Positions 46,259-59,445 of a DNA stretch of 64,000 nt are shown here, in pieces. Position 1 is the stretch's first letter; every line of letters begins with the position of its first letter. Source of the stretch: Balanoglossus misakiensis (Eukaryota; Hemichordata); NCBI GenBank assembly GCA_040954595.2, contig CM082578.2, forward strand, positions 11,470,001-11,534,000, read 5' to 3'. The notes beneath the pieces were generated by a model. It was not told the DNA's origin, made no database searches, and saw only the letters and a list, made by a program, of their open reading frames with translations. Position numbers and translations under genes: made by a program.

Positions 46259-49200
46259 TCAGAATGTGACGTCACTGAGGTTCTCTCCGCATTGTTCGAC
46301 CGTGTAGTGAAGTGCGTGTTCCTCCACGTACTTAGAGTCGATACGCCTGGAAGTCTCGGCTCCAACTTTTGCCATTCCCTCCTCTGCAAGAAACAAGCAC
46401 AAAATCTGAGTCAAAACGAAACTATGGCATTTAAATCTAACAATGAAATTACCGCCTTTACATTGATCTTAGAAGGGTCTTTTTTACTATTGGCATACTC
46501 CTCTTAGGGAAGCTGTAACTACCAACCTTTGCTTTCTATAAATCTGATTAATGTTGTCAAAGGTGGGAAGGTGGCAACACGAAGAACTTCAAAACTGCTG
46601 GTACCATCATCTGAAATGCAAAGTAAGTGTAAACACTATTTGCATAAACATTAAGAAAATTTTCCAGTATTTTAGCTTTAATACTAAGTAACTCAAGAGA
46701 TGATCAATGTACAAAGGGACTACATAAATCATAGACATCCTCAGTCTGCATTTTTAGTGATTCAATAATCCGTTTAATCTTTTGTGTTGCACAACACTCA
46801 GCAGTAGTGCCGTAATACAGATATAGACAAGTTACAGATTTGTTCTTATTCAGTAGTCTGTCAAATAAGAAAATCAACATTTGACAAAAATTTAACTTAC
46901 CACTGACAACACTCACGGAATTCTGCAGCTGTTCTATACAGGAATACTCTGACAAGACTCCGGCCTTGACCTTCTCCCAGTCGTCATCATTCAGTGGGTC
47001 ATCTACAGAGTCACAAAGTCACAATAAGACCGGAGAAAATTCGTGGGATATCCCAGCAACGCATGATACAGATCCCCTAGCTACAGCATCATCCAGTCTA
47101 TCCAGAATTTAAAATCAAAACCCACACACACAGCCATTTTACAATAAAGCACCTGTAAATCTTGCATCATAGCAAAGTGCACTGGACTCACCTTCATTTT
47201 CCAGCAGCACTTCTGAGACGTACTGCTGCGACAGATACCTGGATGCCATTGGATGATTCCACTCTTTCAAAGCAGATCTCATAGAAGTCTGTAAGATGCA
47301 AAGGAAAACAAATCTGTCACACACAAAAAATCAACTTTTTCATGAACGCAACAAAGACTGCAACATCAACAACCAAAAATATCAACACAGCACTGGAAAC
47401 GATGGCAGGGCACATACCTGAGGGTCCAGCCTGTTGATGATTTGAAACTTCATCCTGGCGCTCTGTTCATCGTCCTCGTCATCATCCTCTCCAAGTTCTT
47501 CCAAGAAGACTGCCAGAAACTCCTTGTTGAGTTGAAAGACACCGGCGTCAACGTACTGTAGAAAGGTCTGGTTGTCAAGGCAGTTGTATCCAAGGATGGT
47601 CAGAAGTGTGATAAAACCTGTAAATGCATCAACAATTTTGCGTTTAATAGTCTGATGTATATTACTGTTTCTTTACTGCAATATTTGGAATTTCCCCAAT
47701 CCTCTCTGTCGGTCTATTTGTCTGCCTGTCTGTTTATCTATCTGTCTCTCCAACCCTCTCTCTCTCCTCACCTGAAGGCACAGGAAAGCACAGCTCTTCA
47801 GCAGCATAGTAATACCTTTCAAGGATGTGAAAAAATGCATGGTCTTCTTCTGTTGCCTCTCTTTTGCTATAGAAAAAAAAACATACATATTTGTTCCTTG
47901 TATTAGACAATTGTCAATAACCACCTGATAAGAAATTGATTTAAATAGCAAAAAGATACTAAAACACAGAGAATCTGTCCTGTTCACATCATACCACCCG
48001 TAGTCTATCTGTATACTTACAGAGTGACAAGTCTACGGCTGCAATCACCATCAGCGTCATACCCAAGCGCTGTCCATATCATCTGCAGCAGAAGTTTTGA
48101 TTGGCGCAACTGACACGCCACATACTCGGTTGCGATGTTGTACGTTTTCACTCTGGTCTCTCTCTTCAGGTTTCTGGACAATTGAGTAGCCAACTTGTCA
48201 ACAAGCTGGAAAGACAGAAAATGCAGTTAAGCATTCTGTTATGTCTAAATGGAAGGCCTATGACAATGTTATAGATCTTGTTTTCGACATGAAAAAACGA
48301 TATTCTAACTTTCTTATAGCACATCTCATGTTGCGATTTACAAGTATGGGTGATTTTCACACACAACTTCATTGTCACACGCAAACAGTAGATTTACTCA
48401 CAAGATGAATACGGGGTTCTTGACTAGCGTCCAAGTCATCTTGCCTCTCGAGGAAGGGGATCGTGATGCTGAAATCTTCCAGGTGAGCTCGTTTGTTGAT
48501 AGCGGGCGAGGAGTAGTTTCTCCTTGGTAAGCTGGTGAGCTTGGCGTTGCTGCCACGGACACTAGAATCCTGGAAACAGGGAATCAATCCATCAGTGTTC
48601 AGAACTCAAAATTTGAAATAATAACCCGGATGCTGTGAACGCACATGATGTACCCATACATGATGTTTGTCTACATAAACCTCATCTCGGGGCACACCGA
48701 GGCATGGCATTACTCACCGTTGACCTGTGCTGCTGAGCTTCAAGTTCCTGTTTAACCAACGCGGTATTGAATCGTCTCTGAGGATCCACGGTGGCTAACT
48801 TCAGGTGCGTCCTGATGTTGTCCCACAGTTCAATATCCGAATACTTTCTTTCTCTCTTGTCAATGGGAGGCTAAAGTGACAAACGGATCAATCGTTGATG
48901 TTAAAGTGTTTGCAACAGCGTAACCTTACAACTACTGAATTAAAATCATTCCACGTGTGGTCTTCTCACATGTCTTCTGTTTACTTTGTACAGGATCAGT
49001 ATATATTAATTTACTCTAGAGATTGGTGATTGAAAAAAAAAAGAATATGGATGGATCAAGGAATCGATGGATGGACGGGTGCAGAAATGGGTGCATGTCT
49101 TGATTGATGGACACACATGGGTGGGTGCGTGTCTTGATAAAAACATATGAATAAATAGACAGAGAGATATACATTATTAGTATAAATAATAAACATGTAA

Positions 49201-52200
49201 ATACTCAGAAGGCAATACCTAACACTGGATACATGTATAAGGTTTATCCTTGACAGGTATAAAGAGACAATGAGCATACATTTTTTTTTCAAAACGTTCT
49301 AATAATTGAATGGTGCAGTGTATGTGTCTGCATGTATGAATATGCTTGTGTGTGCATGAATGTGTGCAAAGTCAAATGACAGAAATTAATTAGTCAACAA
49401 GTCTTAGTAAACCTTTAATGTGACATATGGGAGACTGGGAGTGTAAGTAATCGGACTTGGGAGCCCAACTAACAAGTTTTGAGCTCAGAGAAAACATTTG
49501 GAGGTACCAGCACTCAGCTCTGGAGTGGAACATAAAGATCATAAAATATGTAAGTACATGCAGTGTTATCTTTTTAAGCTATTAGAATATGATAGATTAG
49601 AATGTCAATTTGATAGAAAGTAACATAGGTGAGACTTGAGGGTTTTCACCGACAACACTCACGATAGCTAATCTAATGAGGCAAGGATTTTCCCCTTTGA
49701 CCTTACCTCTGATTGGTCAGGGATGTCGTGCTCGGGTTGCTAGGGAAACGACAATGAGAGAACTAATTCATGAAATTCATATAGGACTGCAAGCGCTAAT
49801 GAACTGTATGATTGACCAGGATGCCGTGTGAATGCAATTTTTCATTTAGATAACTTTTGAGAAGAAGGAGCCTAGAAACAGACATAACTAAGATATTCTC
49901 CCCATATCATCTTTCTAAGTTTTTCAATGACTTGATATTAGTCCGAAGCCAAGTTATTGATAAATTTGTTTTCACGGACAAGCTATTAATATCTACATCA
50001 CTAATGTTACATTTCTTTCTTTCTTTTAAACAGCAACGAATGGCCATGCTGAAGTAGCTGCAACCATGCATCACATTACATGTGCTGTGGTCTATCAGTA
50101 ATGAGAAAGAGCAGGCTTCGTATATTCTGCACACAGTATTACCAACTGATTGTTGTTGAGAGCATTATTTTCATTTCTGTACATCCACAGAAACAAAGAA
50201 ATAGCCGTTGACACTTATCGTATCCATGCCATGACATAAAACCAGTGGCTTGCAATATGCAAGAGCCCTTTATATTTACTGCATACCATGCATAAGGCTA
50301 GAATGTACAGTTCACGTGTAATGCAGTGTTACATACATGTACATGTACTTGTTTTTATTTTGTATTGGTGTGCCAACCACATTACTGACCTTGTTGGTGA
50401 TCCCTTCCAAAAGCTTTCTTCTTGGTACATACGTGAACCTTGCCACCTGATTCCCACTGTTATCCTGTGAGAAAATTGTTGTCAATTTCATCAATTGGTG
50501 AAATGAACCACAAAACACTAACACACTACAAACAAACAACCTGTACCCACAATGCAATCCAACATCCTGTGACATGACTAACATTACAAGAAATCTGACC
50601 TTTTCAAGGTGTCCTCTGAATGTATCAGCACAAGTGAACGGCAGATATTTCAAGATGTCTTTCTCCAGCAGTTTCCTCATGCCGTTGTACGTCGATGCCA
50701 TGAGAATCTCAGACAGGAGTTCAGATGTTCCAAAGGATGTGGTACTGCTGCATATTGACACCATCAACTGTGAAAATGAAATGAAATAAAATATAAGCTT
50801 CAATGCTTTGCCGCTGAAATGGAGGGTTTTTGGTGTCTCCTTTATTCACAACTGAAATTGTGTTTTTTTTTCTAGTGAAAGTTCCATCTCAACTCAGGAA
50901 AACAGCATCAAGACAGAAAAATTTGGTTTAATACCTACCTTTTTGATTAAATCCACTTCTTTCACATGAAGTATCGCCAGGTGCAGGAGAGCGAGTTTGG
51001 TGGCTGGTTGGCGTGACTTTTTGAACATGTTTAACACTCCCTCCTTGTTCAGAGATACTTTGTATGCTTTGCCAGATGCACAGTCAAGAATACTATCCCC
51101 TGAGGAATAGAAGAGTTACAAATCAGTGTTAAGAGCTAGTGATCCATTACTTGTGTTTCATGTCATCTTTATAGTCACAATTCTGTCTTTGCAATTAGCA
51201 CTCAGAAATCATCTCACTTTTCCACTATCACATTCCTTTCTCTAGGATGCAGAACATGGAAAACTGAAGTAACAATCAGCAATTGTCATGTTTCTAAAAT
51301 GAATCATATATATTCTGTAACAAGTCTCTCTCTGACAATCACAAGGTTTTGACCCATCGATCCATCCTGTACATCAAACTATACACTAGCTACGTAACAA
51401 CAGCAAGCCTGCCCTACATTGCTTGCACGCTGTCCTCTCATGGAGAAAGCCCACCAGTTGTTGGGACGTCTCCATGGCAGCAGTTAGGCCTCCTTTCATC
51501 TTTGTCGGGTACGGTACATCCGAGACTGGCAACACAATATGGTGACACGGTTCTAACTCTGCCGACACGCTGAGCAGATGGGCCACATACCCAGGAACGT
51601 AGACCAGCAAGTAGTCGTCTGAAACAGAGAGTGAAACTGAAGAGTCAAGTTTCTTGTCGCGTTCAAACTAGATGCTTATTTCAACATGTCAAGAATTTCA
51701 GAAGAACGGCATTCTGACTTCAGCCTGGACACTAGTCAAAAAATGTACCCAGACCGAGCCATTTTTTTTGCAACATTAGATAGTCACACACAATGTTCAC
51801 TTACTCAGCGAGATGAACCGCAGTTTCATTTTGACTGCGTAGTGTCTGGGAACTTTCGGAATACAGCAACGCAGAGTGTAACCGTGGTGCAGCATCAAGA
51901 CAGAGTAGTAGACGTCGAGAGTTTCTGTCTCAGCGAGATCCTCCCAGTCCTCCTCCTCCTCCTCTCGCTCCCCACGGTGCCTCATTACCATCTTGGGCTT
52001 GGGTTTCAAGTAGAACAGAGGATGTTGGTAGCAAAGACACAGCCATCCTGACACACACAAAAATCAGAAAGTCAGGATGTCATCTTCTAAAAAAATGAAG
52101 GAATAGTTTGGCTTCTTTTGACTTTAGGTTAGTTTTATCTGTAAAAGGCTGTAAAGAGAGAACCCCTTTTGATAGGGTGGGAGTTGACAAATACAATGTA

Positions 52201-54971
52201 GAACATGTGGTACAGTTCTGCAGGCTGCATACTTAGATTGCAGTGTACATGCATATCTGGGTCTGTCTGTTGGTAACTATACATACCTCCTACACTGGTT
52301 ATAATTTCCATGTTGATGGTCCCATCTGCAATTGAAGGGGGTACAATATGTCATGATTCTCAATCAGAGTTTAACAATAGGGCATAAAAGGAGTACGTGT
52401 ACAAGTCCACAGAACATTTTCATCAAAGCACCACACTCAGAATAGAACATGGCCTAAAACATGATCTTTTTGTGTCACAGACACTGAGACAGGAAGTTTT
52501 ATAATGACATCCATACCTGTAATATGATGCCCAAAACAATGAATTTGATAGGAGTGCCTGCAATGAAAAACTATGCATAGTGAAAACTCTAACTACACTT
52601 GACTGAAAATTTCTTCCTACATTATTGTGACAGGATAGCATCACTGGGGGTCAACAGAATCAAACTTTAATAAACATAGAACACGGTTAGACAAGCGGTA
52701 GCATACATAATAGAAGTTTTCAAAATAATTTGTTCTGTGAATCAAATACAACTTTTCGTGTTACTCTTCAAAGACGTGTAAAAAAAATAAATGCAAATTT
52801 ATTGTTGTTGAATTAATCTGAACTTGGACAAGAGTAGAGCAAGGAGACAAAATAGGCTTGTCTTGTCACCCTTCTCCTGAACTAAGTGTTGATACTCACC
52901 ATATTTCCTTTGGCATTGGAAGAGTCAATGGTAGATTTAACTGCAAAGGAAAAGAAAAGATACACTTTGAGATCTTGAGTGGACATAATGTTTTCAGGAC
53001 AATATTCCTATGTATCCTCAACTGATTCTTCAAGAATACTACACTAAACATTTGGCAAAAACATACACTGACTTACCACCGCCTCGTATGTATTATCTCT
53101 AAACTCAAAGCACATCAGTTGGACGTCGTCACCGTTATCTCCATGGTTATTTTTACGCTTCCGTTGTTGCAAGAAGTAAAGTCGTTGTGCGTGCACATCC
53201 CACTGAGCCCACAGGAACTTTTTGGCGATCTGCTTTGTTCGTGGCTGGCCGCTCATGACCTAGATGACCCAAAGCAAAATGTGGACAATTTCACAACCCA
53301 TGTTCTCAACTGTCCCTGCTATTTCAAAACTAAGTATTTTGATGCCAAAGTTTATTCTCATTCAAAACTGAAAAGTATCAACGTAAATTCAGGGCTTTAT
53401 TATCATTTCCTAGGTAATTTCTCCTCTGATTATATTCCTGACTGTGACAAAGCTACTTCTTCAAGGGAAATGACTTTTAAACTTACCACAGCTTTATCTC
53501 CCATTCTTGCAAGGGAAATCCTGTACTGACCAATCGCTGAAACAAAAATACATCATTTCTCACAATGACAACTTAATCATTTCTTTAACTGTGATGAAAT
53601 AATCAGAAGTGGTCTCTGAAGTGATCTAGCAAAATTATGTCCTGACTTTACTTATATCACGGTTCCGTGCTTATATTAGCTGAAATGCTGGACAATACAG
53701 TACATTTAATAGTCGTAGTAGTAGCTATAGTGCTTCAAAATCAATGGCATCAAATTCTACTCAATGCTTTCACAGTACTTACATTCTTTGTGTAGAAAAA
53801 ACAACATGTGAGTCTCCCAGCTAGGTATTTCACTGAAGCTTTTCTGTCTGCTGTACAGGAACTGGCATCTCAGGAGATTTCTCCTCTCCACATTGAGTGA
53901 AAAGATTCTGTTCTGGGGCTGCACCTCCGCCAGGAAAGATCTGTATATACCTGGAGGGAGATCGGATCAAAATTCTTGCAAGTCAGCAAGTCCCCAGTAA
54001 ATAGAACATCAACATTTCAATACTCTTTATACCTTGTAAACAACAATATAAACATCTGTGTTACTATGGTAGCGCTGACAGCACTTTCCACACTTACCAG
54101 ATGATGCTGGTTTACTTTCTTTGCTGGAACTGACATTTTCACGAGTAGTGTACGCAATTAATGTCCTTTCTTGGTTCACTGAGCATCCAACCACTTGTAC
54201 CACACTGTCATAAATGAATAAAATCTGCAAAGATAATACAAAATTATGCAAGTTTAATTAAGTGTCTAAAACTTCCTTCTCTGTAATCAAAACCTTGCCA
54301 ATGATACTTTACACTCAGCGTTATGTTGCAAAACAATGGTACATTCACAAGGTTTGTTTGTTTGTTTGTTTATGTGTTGATATTGACACACAAACAAATG
54401 TTCAGTGTTGCTGTTGTCATGAAGACACAAGCTTGACTTACATAGTTTTTCTGGGTTGACGGATCATATAATCCTATGTATGTGACTTCTTCACTCTTCG
54501 ACTTGCCAGCTGGTGGCAGATCATTCCAGGTGAACAGGATTTCACCATTTCTTTCCTGTCCAACAATGGTGATGTCAATGTTCTGGTGATCTAGGAAAGG
54601 AAATGGGGTATGGCAGTTAGAACATCAGTGGAGTTTTCTGGTGGTGCATATAACTTTCAACATGGCCAACCTTACCTCTCCCCCCCCCCCCACCCCCGAT
54701 CGATCAAGAGAATAGCCTCAATACATGTACTGCCAATATCTTGCATAGGTCAGTTTCAACAGTGACCCAGTGTGCACATGTGTACGTGCCTTGCTCCCCC
54801 CCCCCCTCCCCAACAAAAATGATCGGAAACTGCTTAGTGCTATACACTTGTACGCTCACCATTTTCATCTGCTAAGTCTTCTGATTTTCCTCTTTTTCCA
54901 CATCTTCTTGTTCTCACAAAATGTTTGATATCACAATCCACGTCAAAACAGATACTAAAGTCGAGCATCAT
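46259..54971 (-). CDS. GSAP: Gamma-secretase-activating protein homologue
   Basis: In mammals GSAP binds gamma-secretase and the APP C-terminal fragment. Genome-order exons: 46259-46383, 46527-46610, 46901-47002, 47192-47288, 47418-47617, 47772-47866, 48021-48205, 48402-48569, 48718-48870, 49707-49739, 50390-50464, 50600-50767, 50939-51099, 51418-51618, 51805-52047, 52287-52325, 52517-52557, 52900-52940, 53077-53259, 53487-53536, 53783-53950, 54098-54224, 54442-54590, 54860-54971. They give 1000 codons, all in phase; human GSAP is 854 residues. Matches to human include QERNGEIL, CSVNQERTLIA, IAKKFLWAQWD, LLVYVPGYVAHLL, ILDCASGKAY, WNHPMASRYL and a C-terminal SKYVEEHALHYT. Extra length includes acidic runs (EREEEEEDWEDLAE; GEDDDEDDEQ) and a Ser/Arg-rich middle. 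The donor at 51418 is uncertain (51394 also keeps phase). The start is the first of two adjacent ATGs. The activating C-terminal region is present. Confidence 0.9.
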
Positions 54972-55803
54972 GTCAACATCTTGAGAGGACGTGTTGCTCA
55001 GTGTACTACACCAATAAGCACAGCCTTAAAAACGAAGATTTGCAATGTACGCACTCAAGTAGCAGTATTGTGACTTCAGAATGTGGCAAAGTTTCCTCCG
55101 ATCAACTGCGATCATTCAGAATTTGGCAAAGAAGCAGCCTGGATCACAATCGATCACGAGTTTATCATCAAGGCTGTATGGGCCAAAGTTCATTGCACCT
55201 GCGCATCACGATTTGACCTGATATGACCCTGGGCAATGAGTCATTCTGTATCAAAGTTTTCCCCGTTCTGCGTTCGCAATCGCACTTTTACCTACCCTTC
55301 CTCGCGTGCAACAGGCGTTCCCGTTTCCAAAGTGTTTGTATGAAGATGTAACATTTGAAGTTCTAACAGCCTATCGCTTGACATTCACTTAAACAAACGA
55401 TACCGAGGGGCAGAATCCAAGGTAAGAGGTCTTGCACTGTCCCATGGCATGTACGTGTACGTGTACCGGATCCTGCACGAAATGTTTTTCTTTGCTACAT
55501 TTTACTTCCGCGTCGTCGCAAAATATTGTCGTACGACTCGTAATTGCCCTCTTTGACAGTAGAATGTTGGCGAATCAAGTCATCTATAGCGATGTGAACT
55601 TTTGGTACCTTTGGTACTGCGTCAAACTCAAACTCGGTAGCTTTTTCGCCGGGTGGAATCGTTGTTGTTTTTGTCGAACACTTCCGCTTTTGACGTGTGA
55701 GTGGCACTTCTACATGGACCAAGTAGCCCTAATCGAGATCACTTCATTTATAAATACAATTCAGCACCTGATTCAGGCCTTTGCTTTTATTTTGTTGTTA
55801 CAG
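54972..55803. promoter_or_regulatory. Divergent promoter of GSAP and IRAK4, with IRAK4 non-coding exon
   Basis: The GSAP ATG (54971) and the IRAK4 ATG (55815) face away from each other. A strong splice donor (CCAAG|GTAAGA) at 55421/55422 pairs with the acceptor at 55803/55804, so IRAK4 has a non-coding first exon ending at 55421 and a 382-base intron. An imperfect direct repeat of about 40 bases (TTCAGAATnTGGCAAAG at 55075 and 55115) lies in the middle of the interval. No TATA box is obvious. Confidence 0.6.
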
Positions 55804-55814
55804 AAAACTGCACT

Positions 55815-58800
55815 ATGTCTTCAAGACAAGTGAAACCAGAAACCTACATCAGGTCAATGCCATTTGGAATATTTCGGCAGCTGTCTTATATACTGGACCT
55901 GCCCAGTCCTCTTCACCGGAACTGGGAGGCTGTAGCATCAGCCGTACCAAGGTCCAGGGGAAGTGATCAATTGAAATATTCACCACATCAAATACTGTAA
56001 GTTTTTATCAAGCTAATCTTGATGTAATGCTGTGTTTTCTTCTTGGCTGTTGTATTGTAGGATGTAAAATTGTAAGCTCAGCCTCAGGCGATGTTTTATA
56101 TGCGTTACATACATCATTAGATTAGAAATTCACAGAATTACATGTTTATTTTTCTCATTTTTGTGTTTCTAAGTATGTTTCGGCAAGAACTGCAGAGGCC
56201 GAACGGAAGCCCAACAATATCTCTGCTACAAGACTGGGGCACCCAGAATGCAACAGCTCAAGATCTAGTTGATATCTTGTTGAATGTGGAGTTATATTCA
56301 GCAGCAGAGATTGTCCTTCCTGGTAAGGAGAACTCATTAAAAAAATATCTTTTCACATTGATTTTTGTTGTCTGTTACCTGTGTCAGAGTTTGAAATTCT
56401 TCAAATATGATAAGACCATTGTAAGTTTTGTTTGAAATTGTAGTTTGATGGCAGTGGAATTAGAATTATTTTGTTTTGTTATTTTCTTTAGAGTATACAA
56501 GGATTAAGAGACACCAGCAAGAGGAGTCACAGTTGAATGATGGTTACGCAGAACAGCCGACAGAAAACTACTCATTTCCACCTGATTCGCCTATGTCTGC
56601 AGATGATACAGACAGCAATAAAAGCTCACACATACAGGTTGAGAGCTCAAGCCCAGGATCGACCTCAGGAACTGCCAAAGTGTCGAGTTCAGAAAAAAGC
56701 GAAGTTTCTGAACGCATCGAGAGTGATTCTGTGAGTTCGCCAGATGTTGATTCATCACAGGACAGCCCGCGTCAACTGCAGACCAACCGAGACAGCACTG
56801 AAGAGAAGACGCAGGTTGATGACGTTGGCAGCACATCGACGAGAGAGCAGATCAGCGAGTCGGACAAGGCCAAGACCAAAGAAGCTGTGGGTGAAGCCCA
56901 ACAGTCCTTAGAGGAGTCTGTATCGGATGGTGGGTGTTTCGTTAGTTGCAGAGGCCCTCTAGAGGTGTTCTGGAACACTAGAATTCTTTTGTTTTTTCTC
57001 ATTCAACTTTCAGCAGGTACTAGTTCAAACTATACACAGCTTACACAGAACTATATATCTAAAAAGGAATATCAAATGTTAGGCAGAGTTCACTGATATG
57101 CATCTCTGAACTTTTTTTAACTCACAGCAAAAGTATTCCCGTATTCGGTGCTGTCCCAAATGACCAATGATTTCAATGCGCTATCGGCCAGAGAAGGCGG
57201 TAACAGAATTGGTGAGGGGTCGTTTGGAGAAGTCTATGTTGGCACACAAGAAGATGGCAAGCGAGTTGCTGTGAAGAAACTCAAAGAGGTAACGTCTCCC
57301 ATTGCAGATAAAAGAAACATGATAATGAATTAAAGTACCTGCACTCCACATCTCCACTGGAAACTGATCCAAATGTTCAATTCCCAGACATTCAAATATC
57401 AGTTTTATCACACACAATGACAGACTGTGGCTAAAGAAATTCATATAGGCTATTGCTCTAGTGTTAAACAACATAAAATAAAAAGCAAGACTATCCATAA
57501 AACTATTTATTTAAGGACTTAATATAAATGAAGCTCATACTAACATTTTTTGTAGTTCTGCACGACCTTCACTTCACGTTATAATTTACCCTTTTTGTTG
57601 TTTGCAGGGCCATACAGACCACTTGAAGAAAATAGTGAACCAGTTCAAGACTGAAGTTGAAGTGCTGTCAAAGTATGTATGAGAGGTCTTGCAATCTTCA
57701 CCTGTGTTGGGGTAACTGAATGAGACTGTACCTCTCCCCCAAAGCAATGTGTGATACCCATAACCGCCCCCGCCATAGCTTTGAAAATCAAGCTGTACTC
57801 GACCTACTTCCAAGAGCAACTGAGTCGATGCAAAAAACTGCACACCCACACAAACAGAAGTGAAAGTCAAAAGGTGAAGATTCTCCAAACATAGTAACTA
57901 AAGAACCATCAGTTGCTCACTGATGTCCTTAATCTTTCCATCTGACAGGTACAAACATGAGAACATAGTCAACTTTCTGGGCTACTCCTGTGATGGTCAT
58001 CGATTCTGCTTGGTTTACAAGTACATGCCGAACGGCTCGCTGGAAGACAGGTTGTGCTGCAGAGGAGGTACACGGCCGCTGGAGTGGACACTGAGGCTGA
58101 ATATCGCCAGAGATGTAGCACGCGGCATCTGTTACTTGCACAGGCAAAACCTTATCCACCGAGACATAAAGAGGTATGCTGTTTTACAAATAACAACTAA
58201 TAATGTCATTTACAGTACTGCTGGGTATATTGCATTCTACACCATAGAAAAAAATAGCAATGTTGTCATATACCACTGTGGTTCTTAGTAACAAAACAAA
58301 AATCAGAGATACTTTTGATTACATCACTATGGGTTTTTTTATTTTTCAGTGCCAATGTTCTGCTTGACGAAGACTTTGTGGCCAAAGTTGCCGATTTTGG
58401 ACTGGTCCGCTCGGGTCCCACCGATCCTTCCACAAGCGTTGCTTTCACAACCACAGTGTTTGGCACGGGACCCTATATGCCGAAGGAGGCATTCCACGGC
58501 ACCGTTACAACAAAACTGGACACGTACAGCTACGGTGTGGTAAGTCAAGACACAAATATCCCTGGAAAGAGTACATGTACGTGACATGAGGAGTTCTAGT
58601 ATTTGTCAAGTATTTTGGTATCGCTGGAAAATATGTATCAGTTACAACTGACATGTATCTGAATACAGCTGACAGTGAGCAACATGCAGCATGGTGTATC
58701 TTTATTGGTGGAAATACATTTCTATACGTGTGTCCTTGAATTGGTGGGGTTGAACGTATCAATTAGAAACATCAATTACTGAAAATACATACTTGTATTA

Positions 58801-59445
58801 TTGAGTAATGTCTATCATGTCGTTTCGTGTCTCAGGTACTGCTGGAAATGATGACTGGCCTGCCGGTGTACGATGACAACAGAGACAACCGAGATTTGCC
58901 ATCGCACGTCGAAGATCACTGCGACTCCGATGAGGAATTCCTCAGTATTGTCGACATGAGCCTGCAGTACGACGAAATCACCATGACCAAACTCTATCAA
59001 GTTGCCGCAGCGTGCATCAACAACAATCGGAAAAGAAGGCCAGAGATGTCAGAGGTTTGTATTACTTTATATTGTGTTAATGTCTCCCGGAAAAGTCCTG
59101 GAATTTTGAATGAGTACAGTACAGTACAGTACAGTACAGTACAGTACAGTACAGAACAGTACAGTACAGTACAGCATTCTCACATCATGTATAAAGGCAT
59201 TTAATGTAAATCCTTTGATGACATAATTTGTGCTGTGTCCCTTAAATGATGTCATCAGTGCAAGCGCTGTCAACCAATCATTTAGCATGTTCCATATGGT
59301 AGAATAACATAACTTGGAGCCAAACTCCTGCTGGGATATTTGTAATTTCTGTAGCTACATGAAGTGTCGTTGATTGAATTCTGTCTGTGATTTTCCTGTG
59401 TTTCAGGTGCTTCCAAAAATAGAGCTGATTGTAGACAGTGAGTGA
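55815..59445 (+). CDS. IRAK4: Interleukin-1 receptor-associated kinase 4
   Basis: This is a death-domain Ser/Thr kinase of the MyD88 complex that carries Toll/IL-1 receptor signals towards NF-kB. Exons are 55815-55996, 56174-56322, 56492-56929, 57128-57288, 57608-57672, 57949-58173, 58350-58539, 58836-59054 and 59407-59445, giving 555 residues (human 460). Residues 1-110 are the death domain (ETYIRSM..., LLQDWGTQNATAQDLVDIL). Residues 111-256, one exon, are a Ser/Glu-rich linker longer than in human. The kinase follows: glycine loop GEGSFGEV, VAVK Lys306, helix C Glu326, the Tyr gatekeeper of the IRAK family (Tyr355 in LVYKYMPNGS), HRD Asp404, DFG Asp422. The activation segment has TTT. The usual APE triplet reads PKE (YMPKEAF), with the Glu kept. 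Catalytic residues are intact, so an active enzyme is expected. The gene is divergent with GSAP. Confidence 0.95.
59116..59174. repeat. (ACAGT)n pentanucleotide repeat in the last IRAK4 intron
   Basis: About eleven ACAGT units with one interrupting ACAGA lie between the exons ending at 59054 and starting at 59407. It is a simple tandem repeat that does not reach the splice sites. Confidence 0.93.

Noticed and set aside
55432-55833. 133-codon plus-strand open frame before IRAK4
   Set aside because: It crosses the splice acceptor of IRAK4 in the wrong frame, is rich in Cys/Phe/Leu without a domain, and lies in the 5' intron.
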